A stretch of 64,000 bases of DNA from Rotaria sordida (GCA_905250125.1 CAJNOL010000965.1:1093-65092), one strand, 5' to 3'. Counted from the first letter of the stretch, positions 38,686 to 49,870 are shown. Translations and numbers: made by a program. Notes: generated by a model not told the origin, from the sequence alone.

Positions 38686-38778
38686 GGGTGGGTATGGGTG
38701 TGGGCGAAGAGTACATCCAAACCCGCATTTACACCCCATACATCCACCTACACCCCACCCACATCCACACACACTCAC
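38686..38778. repeat. Telomere-like tract B beside HEAT fragment
   Basis: GGGTGGGTATGGGTGTGGG, then GGCGAAGAGTACATCCAAA, then a C-rich part (ACACCCC, CACCTACACCCC). The central GGCGAA...ACATCCAAA block is shared in reverse orientation with tract D, so the tracts are related and not independent simple repeats. The C-rich side runs directly into HEAT-repeat coding sequence. Confidence 0.7.
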
Positions 38779-38781
38779 GAA

Positions 38782-39545
38782 CGATGTCATCGCAGAATTA
38801 ATCGCCGCACTGGGAAATGCGAGTGTTGACGTCAAAAAGAAGGCTTGCGAAGGTCTTAGTGATATCGGTGAGAAAGCCGGAACGAAGGACGTCATGCCAG
38901 AGCTGATAAATGTGTTGAAGGATGACAGTTATCGTGTTAGAGATAAAGCGTATAGGACTCTTGGCCGAATGAGCGAAAAGCAGCGATGAATGACGTGGTC
39001 ACAATGCTAGTGTGTGCCTCATGGGAGGTGCGAAACATTATGTTAGAGAGATGGCTTGTAAAACGTTATTGGTGAAATTGCAGCGATTAAAAATGTCATC
39101 ACAGTCCTGGTGATTACAATGAAAATAAAAGGTACCATAAGGAACTAACAAAGGTTTCGTGAACTAAAAAATAGTTTTGTGATTACTACGGAACTTAAAA
39201 ATAGTTTCGTATATGGTATGGAATTTATGAAAGGTTTTGAATTTTGAAACGAAATTGAAATCTTTTAGAGGTTTCGTAGAAAATCTACGAAACTCTTAAA
39301 GAAGATTCCGGTATCATTGCCAATCATTTTCAATGTATCTTAGGTTTTTACGAAACCTATTTGAAGGCTTCGATCTCGTTTCAAAAATGGTTCCGTATGG
39401 TATCTTCTTTTTTTAGTGTAAGGGATGCGTGCGATGCTATCAGAGAAGAAGACTATAAAGGTGTGTGCTACATGCTAAAATATTATGAAAGCACAGAAAT
39501 GTCTTCTCAAAGATGAAGAAAATGTGGACCGGATAATATTTATTG
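38782..39545 (+). pseudogene. Broken HEAT-repeat (PBS-lyase type) gene
   Basis: The first segment (38782-38989) encodes two HEAT helical repeats, with ELIAALGNASVDVKKKACEG and then ELINVLKDDSYRVRDKAYRT. Coding then shifts frame: EKAAMNDVVTMLV, YVREMACKTL and EIAAIKNVITVLV are each in another frame within 39000-39112. A 308-base inverted-repeat element interrupts at 39114, and RDACDAI resumes at about 39423. There is no start codon next to the HEAT part. The fragment is clearly richer in GC than its surroundings and intronless, which would fit foreign or subtelomeric origin, as reported for many bdelloid genes. That origin is inferred. Confidence 0.7.
39114..39421. mobile_element. MITE with TTACA ends inside HEAT pseudogene
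   Basis: Begins TTACAATGAAAATAAAAGGT followed by ACCATAAGGAAC, and ends with the inverted form (GGTTCCGTATGGTATCTTC, then TAGTGTAA). The interior repeats GGTTTCGTA in both orientations. It splits the HEAT coding sequence, and removing it brings the two HEAT parts together. Confidence 0.75.
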
Positions 39546-40068
39546 CAGTGGTGAAGTCGGCATTACATACTTTTCAACATATTCTCTCTTACGTAACATT
39601 AGTCAGTGATCAATTATATTATTTTCACATTATATAGATTATTTTGCATAGGTAATCGAATGAGTAGGATTGAAAGAAAAAATTTCGTCACATTATGATC
39701 CTTTTATCATGTCCTTGATATAATAGTGCAGTGTCTTTAACGAGTACAAATTTCAATGTCAAATTACTACTCATTCAATATTTACTTTGATGACGAAAGT
39801 CTTTTTATCAGACATTGAGTTTTTACATAAAACATGTTAATCGTAATGTGATGCTGCTTAATAAGGATAATGTTTTATGTTATGTTTTTCGTGCCTCTAG
39901 AGTTGAAGTGTGAATATGTGTTTGCTTATTCGAAAGGTAAGGGCATGACTTTTTAAGATAAGTCTTTAAAGATAAAAGAACGAAAAAATATCCATAAAAC
40001 AAAAAGGCTAACTATTTGTATATCATAAGTTTGTGAAAGAAATAAAACAAGATTGTGTGTGTGTGAAA
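39546..40068. other. Upstream region of methyltransferase gene
   Basis: AT-rich, with a short GT repeat at 40054-40064 just before the start codon. No other feature seen. Confidence 0.45.
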
Positions 40069-40923
40069 ATGAACTATCCATTGTTTGTTGAATCAGATCA
40101 CACAACAAAGTATAAAGCATTTCGTCGTCATTATCCACGAGAATTATATACAAAAATTTTAGAATTTTATTTTAATACAACCAATCTCAATCTCGATGAT
40201 AGTGATAAGAAAATACCATGCGCTTTGGATGTGGGCTGTGGTAGTGGACAAGCAACTGTTGATTTAAGTCATTATTGTCATCGAGTTATTGGAATCGATG
40301 GTAGTGAAAATCAATTGAAAAATGCACCATTGAAAGAGAATATTGAATATCAGTGCCAAATTGCCGAAAATTTAACATTTCTACCATCTAATTCAATTGA
40401 TCTTGTAACAGTAGCAATAGCATTACATTGGTTCAATATCCAAACATTTTTTGAACAGGTTGATCATATTTTAAAACCAAACGGTGGTGTCTTAAGTATT
40501 TGGTGCCACGAGACTTCATTAGATAATTTAAAAGCCGATGAGATACTAAAAAATTTATCTATATATGATTTGCGTAGTTGTTGGAATGATAAAACACAGA
40601 TAGTAATTGAGAATTATGAATCAATAATTGATAAATTTCCATATCAACAAACAAAAATAAAACATCTTATCGAACATGAGGAAGAAATGTCGATTGACCA
40701 ATTTGTAAATATGATTGAAACATGGAGTCTATGTCAAACGTATCGTAAACGCTATGGAGAAGAGAAATTAAAACAATTATTAGAAACATTTACAAATAAT
40801 TTGGCTAAATGTTATGCAGAATCATCAAATGATATTAATAGTAATAACAATAATAATGCTATTTCCGATAAGAAAATGATTGTTAAATGGACAGTTCATT
40901 TGCATTTAATGAAAAAGCAATAA
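40069..40923 (+). CDS. Class I SAM-dependent methyltransferase
   Basis: Single-exon gene of 284 residues. It resembles the cytosolic methyltransferase type 11 / Crg1-like proteins that act on small molecules. Motif I is ALDVGCGSGQATVDL, the SAM-ribose acidic residue follows in VIGIDGS, and motif IV-like LVTVAIALHWFN and motif VI-like ILKPNGGVLSIW are present. The substrate cannot be read from the sequence. The C-terminus has an Asn-rich run (NSNNNNN). I chose the ATG at 40069 because it starts the family-typical N-terminus; an upstream in-frame stretch has no ATG. Lack of introns contrasts with its neighbours and could reflect retroposition or transfer. Confidence 0.85.
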   Translation: MNYPLFVESDHTTKYKAFRRHYPRELYTKILEFYFNTTNLNLDDSDKKIPCALDVGCGSGQATVDLSHYCHRVIGIDGSENQLKNAPLKENIEYQCQIAENLTFLPSNSIDLVTVAIALHWFNIQTFFEQVDHILKPNGGVLSIWCHETSLDNLKADEILKNLSIYDLRSCWNDKTQIVIENYESIIDKFPYQQTKIKHLIEHEEEMSIDQFVNMIETWSLCQTYRKRYGEEKLKQLLETFTNNLAKCYAESSNDINSNNNNNAISDKKMIVKWTVHLHLMKKQ

Positions 40924-41151
40924 CCGATGCTTTGACGTTGGAAACACTTATGACTTTGAAGTACAACGCATGTTCCTAATAAGAACAGTTTTTTCGGAGG
41001 TGAGACGATTTTTCTTTTTTTTTTACCCATTTTAAATAAAATCAAAAACTTTTGATACTATTGAGTAGAGAAAAGTCTGCTCAAACGAATGATAAAAACT
41101 ACCTGAGTAACTAGCGGTAGTTTGTGAATGATTGAATTTGTTCTTATTAGG

Positions 41152-41212
41152 AGAGTGTGGGTGTGGATCTGGACGTAGAGATGATCCAGATCCACACTCA
41201 CACTCACACACC
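41152..41212. repeat. Telomere-like tract C, near-perfect hairpin
   Basis: GTGTGGGTGTGGATCTGGA is followed after about 11 bases by TCCAGATCCACACTCACAC, a 19-pair stem with one mismatch. The GTGTGGATCTGGA part corresponds to GTGTGGATTTGGATG in tract D. Confidence 0.75.
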
Positions 41213-41630
41213 TAAATTCCATGTCTTACATTCTGTGTCTTTTTCTTTCCAATATGGATCAGTTGAAATGAAGTAGCAGGACAGTTTAGTCCAATCAAAA
41301 TAGGTTGTTTCGAGTTTTTAGACTCGTGTAGACAAAGATTGATGGAACATTCTAAAAAAAAAAGGGCTAGTCTTAATGTGCACAGATAACGCCATAGATT
41401 ATTCATGCTTACCATTGAAGACATTTCACACTAGTCAAGTTGCTCGTCTCCGACAGGTTGCGAATGGCCTGGCATCTTGACTAGTCCAGGCGTAGTTAAG
41501 GAACATTTCTCCTAAAGGTGACTAGTCATGACAAGTGTGAAGATACTTTAGACTAGACCTGACGAGTGTTGCGGATATTTTGGATTAGTCATGTCGATTG
41601 TCTTCACTTATTTCTTGTTCACTTGAGTAA

Positions 41631-42024
41631 TGGCTATCATCATCAAATTTTTATTAATACAGATAAACTTCACAAACATTGTTCAAAGGTATCATTGTTG
41701 ACTGAAATACAAAAATTCAGTCTTTCACTAATTTAAAAAAAAACTATTACTCAGGATCTTTTCTCTACTACTCCCAGTTCTTGTATTGTTCTGACCTTAC
41801 TTGTACTGTCGTTTATCTGTAAAGTGACTGTTCAAATTATGAATGATTTAAAGCTTAGATTATATCAAAGAAATTGAAGCAATAGGAAAAAGATCCTGCG
41901 TAATAGATTTCTTTTTTTGAAAATTAGCGAAAGACTGAATTTTCGTATTTCTGTCAAAGATGATACCTTTGAGCAATGTTTGTGAAGTTTGTCCATATTA
42001 ATAAAAACTTGACGATGATATCCA
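41631..42024. mobile_element. Foldback element with ~140-bp arms
   Basis: The arm 41631-41775 reappears inverted at 41885-42024. AAATTTTTATTAATAC pairs with GTATTAATAAAAACTT-like sequence, and GACTGAAATACAAAAATTCA with TGAATTTTCGTATTTCTGTC. There is no coding frame. Confidence 0.7.
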
Positions 42025-42339
42025 TCATAGAAAGAAATATTTAATTAAGTTTAATAAAATAGAAGAATTAGACGAAATGATTTTTCGCAAGCAGCTTTTA
42101 GACACACTGTGTATATATATTGTCACAGAAAGCGAAGAGGAACACTTGTGTCCTTTAAAAATATTGTGATATTAGATTTATATATGGTTAATTATATTAA
42201 AATAAAAATTATACATCTCTCTTTTATCAAAACGTCAATAGAACATGTCTTTTTTCTCAACTAATCTTGTTAGTTATTATTAACACATTCTTATTTGAAA
42301 CAATTAAATCAACTTTTAAATAAAAACAATAAAAATGAA

Positions 42340-42967
42340 TTAAAGTACATTCAATTTTAAATAAATTTTATCATTTATGTGTTCAATTCTATACTGATGA
42401 AGTATTTGTTCATCATCAATTATTGTTTGTAATATTTGTATCATATCATAATTTACTTTCTCTATCCATAAACATAATGAAACAAGATCTTTAACATATG
42501 CATTCTTTTCAATAAAAATAAATCGAATAAGTGATAATAGTTCAATATCATTTGTACATTCTATTTGTAAATGTTGTATATGTGAACAAAACGTTAGAAG
42601 AAAATCAACTTGTTCGATTTTTGTTACATGACACATATTAACTTTTGTAATATTTGTAGTAGTCGATAAATTATGATGTTTTGATTTTTGACTGCATCCA
42701 TGTGATTTTAATAATCGACTTGAATATGAAATTGTCAATGAATCAAGATTGTGTAAATTTTCCAATAGTTCGATCAATACACAAGAAGGTAACATACTAC
42801 TATTTATAGTTAAACAGGTGATATTAGTTGAAGTAATAATAGATTTAATATAATCATTGAGTAAAAAGTCATGCTCTCTTTCATCAATACTGCTAATAAC
42901 AAGCTGAACACCTTGAGAAGATAGTATGGAAGAATTGTGCATATGTTCTGGATACAAATTAGGAACT
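42340..42967 (-). CDS. Leucine-rich F-box-type protein, 3' exon only
   Basis: One exon of 209 codons on the minus strand, preceded by a CAAATAG acceptor, so it is the last exon of a gene or of a truncated copy. Leu/Ile-rich strands alternate with His/Asn-rich loops (LHNLDSLTISY, HIQHLQIECTN, VKDLVSLCLWIEKV), and the end DMIQILQTIIDDEQ...IYLKLNVL resembles the C-termini of abundant F-box/leucine-rich proteins in bdelloid genomes, from memory. No F-box exon is visible upstream before the repeats at 43250, so the gene may be 5'-truncated. Confidence 0.55.
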
Positions 42968-43251
42968 CTATTTGAAAGATAAAACTATTATCATTGTAAT
43001 GTATATTATATTAAAAAATAACAAAACTGTTAGCATAATTCCTGCGGGATTAAAATGTGACATATGATGAAACTGTAAACATTATAAATGAAGTAATTTA
43101 TCAACATACGTTTCGGTTTATGAATTACTATCTACTGTTATTCGAACATTCATGGTGAAAGATGTTAACTTTAATATGTTACAGTAAATGTATAAAAAGA
43201 AAAAAAGATATATATCTTACATACAGTCGTGTTTCACAAACAACGTCCCAG

Positions 43252-43683
43252 TTAGGGGTGTCAGCGTTCCCCGTTCCTCAGCATTCCGTTCCTAGGAACG
43301 GGAACGCTTGTCAAAATCGCATTTCCACGCTATATTTCAACATGGCGAGGTCTCTAGACATATTCACTTTTCTTTTTATGTTTGAGTGTTCAGCGTTCCC
43401 CGTTCCTGAGAACGGGGAACGGGGTAGCGTTCCCCATTCCCAGGAACGGGAACGGAGTAGCGTTCCCCGTTCTTAGGAACGGGGTAGCGTTCCCCGTTCC
43501 TAGGAACGGGGCACATTGACATTCCTAATTTTTATGAAATTGGCTTCCCTTCGGTGAATTAGTAAAATTTCTGTTAAAAGTGAAAGAAACGTATGTTGCG
43601 TTCCAGTTTCTAGGAACGGAACACTGAGGAACGGGGTAGCGTTCCCCGTTCCTAGGAACGGAACGCAAAGTTGACACCCCTAA
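43252..43683. mobile_element. 432-bp element with TTAGGGGTGTCA ends
   Basis: Starts TTAGGGGTGTCA and ends TGACACCCCTAA, perfect 12-base inverted ends. The interior holds many copies of CGTTCCCCGTTCCTAGGAAC, itself largely palindromic. The ends resemble hAT-type termini. A solo end lies at 37998-38009. Confidence 0.8.
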
Positions 43684-43801
43684 TCGAGAGTATCAAGAAG
43701 TCAAAAAACGCAAAAAAAAATTTTGGGAAGTTCCTGAAGGATTCCTGGGAACTCTCCCAAAAATTCTTTTTGCTTTTTCTTGACTTCTTGATACTCCCGA
43801 T
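43683..43801. repeat. ~52-bp-arm hairpin abutting the previous element
   Basis: ATCGAGAGTATCAAGAAGTC (left) is mirrored by GACTTCTTGATACTCCCGAT (right). The arms run inward through A-rich and CCCAAAA blocks to a loop of about 12 bases. It begins at the last base of the 43252 element. Confidence 0.8.
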
Positions 43802-45660
43802 AGATATTCCATCACAAATTTTCTTATGTTTTGCTCAACTCTCCCAGAATTTCCAGATAGAGACTGACCGGGAGCTTCGTTAACTTGTCGGAACTCCTTG
43901 GGAAGTTGCTTATCAACTGATTATAGAAATGTGGCTTTTCTAAAGGGATTGATGAGATGAATCTGGGCCCGGCTCGAAAGTCCTTCCTGATTTTCGGACC
44001 GAACCGAAATTCATGTAATCCTAATAAAATCATAACTCAATCATACGAATGAGAAGAAATAGAAAACACCCGATAAAGGAATCAGTTTTCATCTATTTTA
44101 TAGTTTGCAGCAGGTCTCAGGCTTTCTCCCGACAAATTTAATTCTTATTTATAGTTTTCCTGTCTTTTCTCAATCGTATAACTGAACCATTATATTATTA
44201 CATAAAACTGAAGTCTTGACTATGGTATTTATTTGTTCAAAAATAGAGACCATGGATCCATATATTAGATATGTAAGTGGCATGAGTAGCTGCTTGTATT
44301 GTCGTATTATTAGTATTATATTAATCTCTCTTTGATTTCGATGCGGAGAATAGTCTTGCAGCGTCTTACTAAACTTCATCAGAAAAATCAAATTGATAAT
44401 GTTTATCCGATAAGATCTAGAAATATAGAGAAAAGATTCGATCAGATTATGTAGAGATCTATATCTAAAATATACTGAACTTATTTTCGAATGAAACTTC
44501 ATCTTTCATTCTAAAAGAAACATTGAAAACACATGTTCAATACTGAAACAATATAATTAGTATAAAACAATTAAAGAATTTCGCAATGATTTTACCAATT
44601 AATAAAGTGTGCGAGTCAGTCGACGATTTCAAGAACTTAAAGGTCGGGTATTGAAGTAGATCATTGCAGAACGATGTTGAAACCTTAGAACTATTGTGCA
44701 TTTCAAAAAAAGGACGGTGAGTATTTTTCAAATAACTTTCAATAGAAGCAAGATAAGGAGCTACAGTTTTCACTGTTGGAAAGTGAAGATAGAGCCATAT
44801 TGAACTGTATATTATAGAATAATCTGACCTAGTTTTTTCAAGAACTTACATCGATATTTTTCAATGGTAGCATGCTCTCTAAGGTGAATAAAGTGAATTT
44901 TCAATAATCAGATGTGTATTCGAATCGCTAATAGAAGATCTATAAAACTGCGCAAGGCCCAGATTCGAAACAATGACATCGGCATAAAGACCAATATATT
45001 TGTATAATTCGTTATTTAAATAATATGAATTCAATATTTGAAGATCAAGAATATTAATATTCGATTTAAATTTCAGTTAAAATCTATTTTAATGAAGATT
45101 TGTAGATTAGAAAATGTTTATATTTATTTGTTCTAGTGTAATATATCGAAAAAAAAAAATTGTAAATGTGATATTTGATTGAATCCATTCCCTTTTTTTT
45201 CTGACGTCAATCTTCTCATTTCTCTTTTTTTCTCTTCAGCACCTTGCTTTTCCATTCCAATCGTATATTTGCAGAACAACAAGACGAAGAAGAAAAAGAA
45301 GAAGAAGAGTAATAATAACAACAACAAGAATATGAATGGTTCGACTGTCGAAAGTGATATTATCATAATTAATAACTATTCTCTCTATTTATAGTAGGAC
45401 ATATTTGGGTTCTTGTCTTCATTATATTGACATTTTCTTGTTATACAATCTAACAAGATTAATCGTATCACATCAACAAACATTTTTGCAAAAATCTTAT
45501 AGATAATGATTTTTATCAGATCAATTTATTGTACAGACATTTATTTAAATAATGTTAAGGCTTTATCAGATGTAATTCAAATAATTACAAAACAAAAAAA
45601 AAACAAAGAATTCTAAATGGATAAAATAATGAGATTCACCAATTGAAGAGATTTGATTGA

Positions 45661-48224
45661 CTATAAAGTTGAAATAATTAAAGGATCTTCTTGTTCTGGA
45701 GATTGTAATGTCAAAGAAGGAGGAGGAGGAGGAGGAGGAGGAGAAGAAGGCTGATTATTCGGTATTTTATGTTGTCTTATTGTGACAATAAGTAAAATAA
45801 TTAAAAGAAAAAATGAAATTCCTTTAATAATAATAGCTGTACCAAATAATGTAAATGGAAGTCGATCTCCATTATATATAAAACATGATCCACGACGATC
45901 GCATGTTGCTTGTGACCAAAATAAACATTGATTATCAATAATAATTCCAAATAAAATTGGTGCAGGAATTTGAGCAAGAATTTTCATAATACAATTTTCT
46001 AAACCTAAACCAAATGATTGAAGTTCATGTTGAACTGAACGTAATATTATTATTAATTGTGGTGTTGCCATTAATGTTTGAAAAAATGTTACAATAAATA
46101 ATATTAATAAAAATAAAAATGTTTCAGTAAAACATATATTTTGACATGAACCTAAACGAACATTTCGTCCTTTTGGTAAACATGTACAATTTGAATAATC
46201 CTTTAATAAACAATTAATTATTATTAGTCAAATCAATATAAATATATATATATGTATCTTACTGTTCCATTTATATACATACAACCAGCATGACATGGTG
46301 AAAGATAAGTTATTTGTTCTTGATAACAAATTGGTTGATATATATGTGGCGAACAATTACATAATTTTGAACATTGTGTATTACCTTTATATATTGTTGT
46401 TGATTGACATTTTAAAAATAAAAGTGCAATTAAACCGAACCATGATATTGAACATGTAATTAAAATCATTTTTATACATTGAAGAATACCCATATGAAAA
46501 CGACGAACTAAATATCCACCTGTAAATGTACCAAATACAGCTGCTGGAACAATAATTGAACCAGTTAATGTACTTGACAATGATGAAGATAAATTAAATA
46601 CAGATTCAATATATTTTACCATAAATGTTGTAAATGATACAACAAGTATCTAAATTTAAATATTAATTATTTTAATTTATCAAAGATTATTCACAAATCA
46701 TATCATCATTGAAAGAGTAACACTTATTAAAAGACTTTTCAAGAAATGCCTGTTGGAGAAGGTTTCGAACTTCTGTAGAGATCTGCTGCTAGTAAACAGT
46801 ATTGAGAAGGTTACTCTTGACTATCGGTAGCCATTTGTCTATCTATAGGGCTAGTAAACCTTCAGGTAGACTATAAACTCAACTTGCTAATGAAAAGATA
46901 ATTTTATCTTCGAAAGGTATTTCAATATTCTTTCTTTTTCTTTTTTCAAGGAATTGTAGCGCAAGAAATGATGATTCAAGAAATAAGATGGTTAAATTTA
47001 GGAAACTACGGGTCCACATTTTTCTGAACCCGGGCCTGAACCAGACCCGACAATAAATTAAACTTTGAATTTGGGTCTGAAAAGATCTGCAGTTTCATCG
47101 TTAAATTACATGTGAACCTAAGCAGTCAAATAGAATGATTATAGAAGAAATGAAAAAATTATTCGTTCATCTAGTAGTTCCTTACAATAACTGATCAGTA
47201 TAGTTGATCGGGTCCAAGAATTTTTGGACCCGGATCCGACTGATGAAAAAATTTGTTGAACCTGGACCAGACCGATCAAAATTGTTGGATTCGCACCTAG
47301 TTGATTGATCTTTATGAGTAGAGCCTGTTGGGTTGGTGTCGGATCCGGGTCTATAAAATGTTCAATACACCGGATTCGGGCCCAAAATTTTTAGACCCGA
47401 CGAGCTCTAGCTCAGGTCCGGATAGGATCGGATGGGCTCTACTAGTCAGCCGTTGTTATCAGGCGATTGGTAATAGAAAAAACCTCATGATTTACTGTGA
47501 AAAGTAGTGATCACTCGTTGCCAGTGCAGTGATAATCAGCATTTATGTCATTAAGCCTATGATATCTTTTCGATAGTTAATAACTTTTCTCTTAGTATTA
47601 ACTACGTTGTATAAACCGTCATTGGTCCTCGAGAATAAAAAGTCATTCTATATTATAAGGCAACTCACAAGAAAAGTTTCCAGTGTTATAATAAAAGGTC
47701 ATGGATTTTCCAAAAATTTTTTTCGGGAATCTAGCAGGTTTTAGAACCTAAAAAAATTAGATTTTTGAGTAAAATATCACTATTTTTTAAATTAAAGTTA
47801 CTATTTTTTCTTAGCAGAAAATCCTGGTTTTGGGACATTGTTGGCTAAAGATGCCTGTTTGAATACTAGAACTTTCTAAAAATCTTTAAGTCTCTAAGTA
47901 AATGGTAATAAAAAAACTAGCTCGAAGTAGAAAGTCATGGTCTTTAATTCTGACACGCTGATGGTTAATCATAACTCCAATCGTCTGTTTTCATGTGAGA
48001 TTCGAATATTAATATACTTTTTATTTATTGATTATAGATGATAATTTTCGAAGAACGAAAGTAGTAATAAGATGATAATACCTTCTCGCCGATTTTCCTA
48101 TTTATTTGCAGAATCTCGTCAATAGTTTGATGTTCTTGCTAAGGTTTGTGACGCATGAAAAAACCAAGAGCAGGTCCTAATGCAACCATTCCATATAGAA
48201 TACCTAAAACAACAGCTGATGCCA
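45661..48224 (-). pseudogene. OATP/SLCO transporter, truncated
   Basis: Organic anion transporters are 12-helix membrane proteins. On the minus strand a remnant exon (48139-48224, VASAVVLGILYGMVALGPALGFF) matches the region around helix 5 but reads into TAG with no fitting donor. Two good exons follow: 46263-46649 (helix 7-8 region, then the Kazal-like Cys-rich loop CNCSPHIYQPICYQEQITYL and SPCHAGC) and 45661-46200 (CTCLPKG, then LRSVQHELQSFGLG, IPAPILFGIIID, three final helices and a poly-Pro tail). They join in frame and end at a stop. The first four or five helices and the helix 6 signature are absent: the SUMF-like gene begins only 110 bases beyond the remnant on the other strand. The intervening 1.5 kb carries repeats. 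Confidence 0.75.
46999..47097. mobile_element. Short TAGGAAACT-family copy in OATP pseudogene
   Basis: TAGGAAACTACGGGTCCACA at the left is mirrored by GGTCTGAAAAGATCTGCAG and TTTC at the right. It is related to 18786-19327. More GGGTCCAA/GGACCCGG words continue to about 47450 and may be a second, diverged copy. Confidence 0.5.
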
Positions 48225-48246
48225 CTCTTTATTTATTCATTTCTTT

Positions 48247-48280
48247 TTTTTCTTATTCTTATTCTTATTCTTATTCTTCA
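48247..48280 (+). repeat. TTCTTA hexanucleotide microsatellite
   Basis: About five units of TTATTC lie in the small gap between the OATP remnant and the SUMF-like gene. Confidence 0.9.
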
Positions 48281-48334
48281 TATTATTAAATATAACATTA
48301 GTTCAAATAGCAAAAAAAAGAAAACATATTAATC

Positions 48335-49027
48335 ATGAGGATATTTATTTTATTTCTACCAATTTTCATTCAATGTCAACATATTGATGATTTAGTTGAC
48401 AAACTTCGTCATTTAGAATCATTTGTTGAAATTCAAGGAGGAAATTTTCGAATGGGTACTAATGATCGACATGGAATTAATATGGAATTTCCGATCAAAC
48501 AAGCACATGTTAAACCTTTTAGGTAAAACTACGATTTTTTTTTCTTCTCATCCAATATTGTTCTATATTTTATTTTTATTTATTTTTGTTCAATAAAGAA
48601 TATTTCAGTATCCGGTAACAGTTGCCGCTTTTCGTCGTTATACTCAAGATAAAACTCGTTATCGAACTCAAGCAGAAATCAATGGATTTAGTTTTATTTT
48701 AGGAAATTCAACAAATAAATCTATCGTTAATATTACTTCTGAAGTTTGTTGTTGTTTTTTTCTCTTTCTTTTCTATATTTGATTGAAACTAATTTATTAA
48801 AATCTAATTTATAGGATGAAGGTTTTATTGCTGTTGAAAATATTCGTTGGAATCGTCCTGAAGGTGAATTAATTGATATATCTGATCGTTTAAAATATCC
48901 TGTAACACATGTATCATGGTATGATGCTCAAGCATATTGTTCTTGGAAAGGAATGAGATTACCAACAGAAATTGAATGGGAATATGCAGGACGGGGTGGA
49001 CTTGATTCAATTTTGTATTCCGAGTGA
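48335..49027 (+). pseudogene. Sulfatase-modifying factor (FGE/SUMF)-like, 3'-truncated
   Basis: SUMF1 converts a sulfatase active-site Cys to formylglycine in the ER. Three exons (48335-48522, 48599-48743, 48815-49027) join in frame and give 181 residues. A signal peptide (MRIFILFLPIFIQC) is followed by [45 protein letters not shown] and [11 protein letters not shown], all in family order. After RGGLDS the protein departs from the family and stops within ten residues, where repeat-like DNA begins. The second half, with the catalytic Cys pair and Ca sites, is missing. A downstream exon across the insertion is possible but none is visible. Confidence 0.75.
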
Positions 49028-49197
49028 TTTTATGGAGGCACACGGCATCAATTTTCATTAGTGTCAACAATATCAATTTGATTGGAGCATTAAAGTTAAT
49101 TCGTCTCTCGAAAGTGCATTAAATTTGCATTAACTTTTCGACCAATCAAGTTCCTTAATTCGGCATTAAATTTTCTAGTGTAGACAAGGCCTTTATC
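49005..49197. mobile_element. Probable insertion that cuts the SUMF-like gene
   Basis: The sequence after the SUMF homology ends in TCTAGTGTAGACAAGGCC, resembling terminal repeats of the GGCCTTGTCTACACTA type. It contains several GCATTAA words in both orientations. The left border is not clear. Confidence 0.4.
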
Positions 49198-49609
49198 ATC
49201 ATCATGAATGAGAATATACAGTTTAAATAAAAAAACAAAACATTCAACAATCATTTCGGTTTTTCGATGAACACTTCTTCGTTATGTAACTCAATCATTT
49301 GATCAAAATAAATAATCAAGATACACGAGAGAATGTTCTTTGGGAAGGAATGTATTGGTTAAATTAATATTGAACTTAACCTATACCAATATGAAGTATA
49401 GTTTTGAAATATTGGTAAAGATTTTTCATTACTAAATTACTTGACATTCAACTTAATCTTTATGAATAGGGTAGATAGATAAATGACATAAAATTATTTT
49501 TTTTTTTGCTTTCAATTAAAGATATTTATTTGATGAAGAGGCACGAAAAGAATGTTATCGATTAATAATGGAAAAAAAAGAAAAGAATCAATTGCTGATA
49601 TATTCAATT

Positions 49610-49870
49610 CTAATTGATTAGAATTTATTGTTGCACCATCAGAAGAGAAATAAGTTGACTTTTAAGGAAGTGATACAAAAAAAAATTATTGTTAAGAGAG
49701 CAAAAGAAAAAAAACCAACTTTTAAAGAAATGATACAAGAAAGAAATTATTGTTAAAAGACCAGAAGAAAAATAAACCAACTTTCAAAGAAATGATACAA
49801 AAAATTATTATTGAATCAACAGAAGAGAAATAAGCCTACTTTCAAGAAAATAATACAAAAAAAAAAATTT
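49610..49870 (+). repeat. Tandem repeat, ~60-bp unit, about four copies
   Basis: Units share AGAAGAGAAATAAG..CAACTTT, then AAAGAAATGATACAA, then AAATTATTGTTAA, with point changes and small indels. There is no continuous reading frame. Confidence 0.75.

Larger units (their letters stand above)
40924..42339. other. Repeat-bearing intergenic region
   Basis: Holds a telomere-like hairpin (41152-41212), a GACTAGT-rich patch (41420-41600) resembling 57380-57520, and a foldback element (41631-42024). No gene seen. Confidence 0.55.
42968..45660. other. Repeat cluster and AT-rich DNA
   Basis: Contains a TTAGGGGTGTCA-ended element (43252-43683), an adjoining hairpin (43683-43801) and AT-rich filler. 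Open frames near 45133-45394 are poly-Lys/Asn or poly-Phe translation of a purine/pyrimidine tract. No gene seen. Confidence 0.5.

Noticed and set aside
43162-43476. 104-residue frame with RSVPRNGN-like repeats
   Set aside because: Translation of the TTCCTAGGAAC repeats inside the mobile element at 43252.
45133-45394. Overlapping frames with Lys/Asn or Phe/Leu runs
   Set aside because: Purine/pyrimidine tract; no conserved motif or exon structure.
49610-49870. CRISPR-like or coding reading of the 60-bp tandem units
   Set aside because: Units are contiguous with no unique spacers and frames are broken by stops; the genome is eukaryotic.
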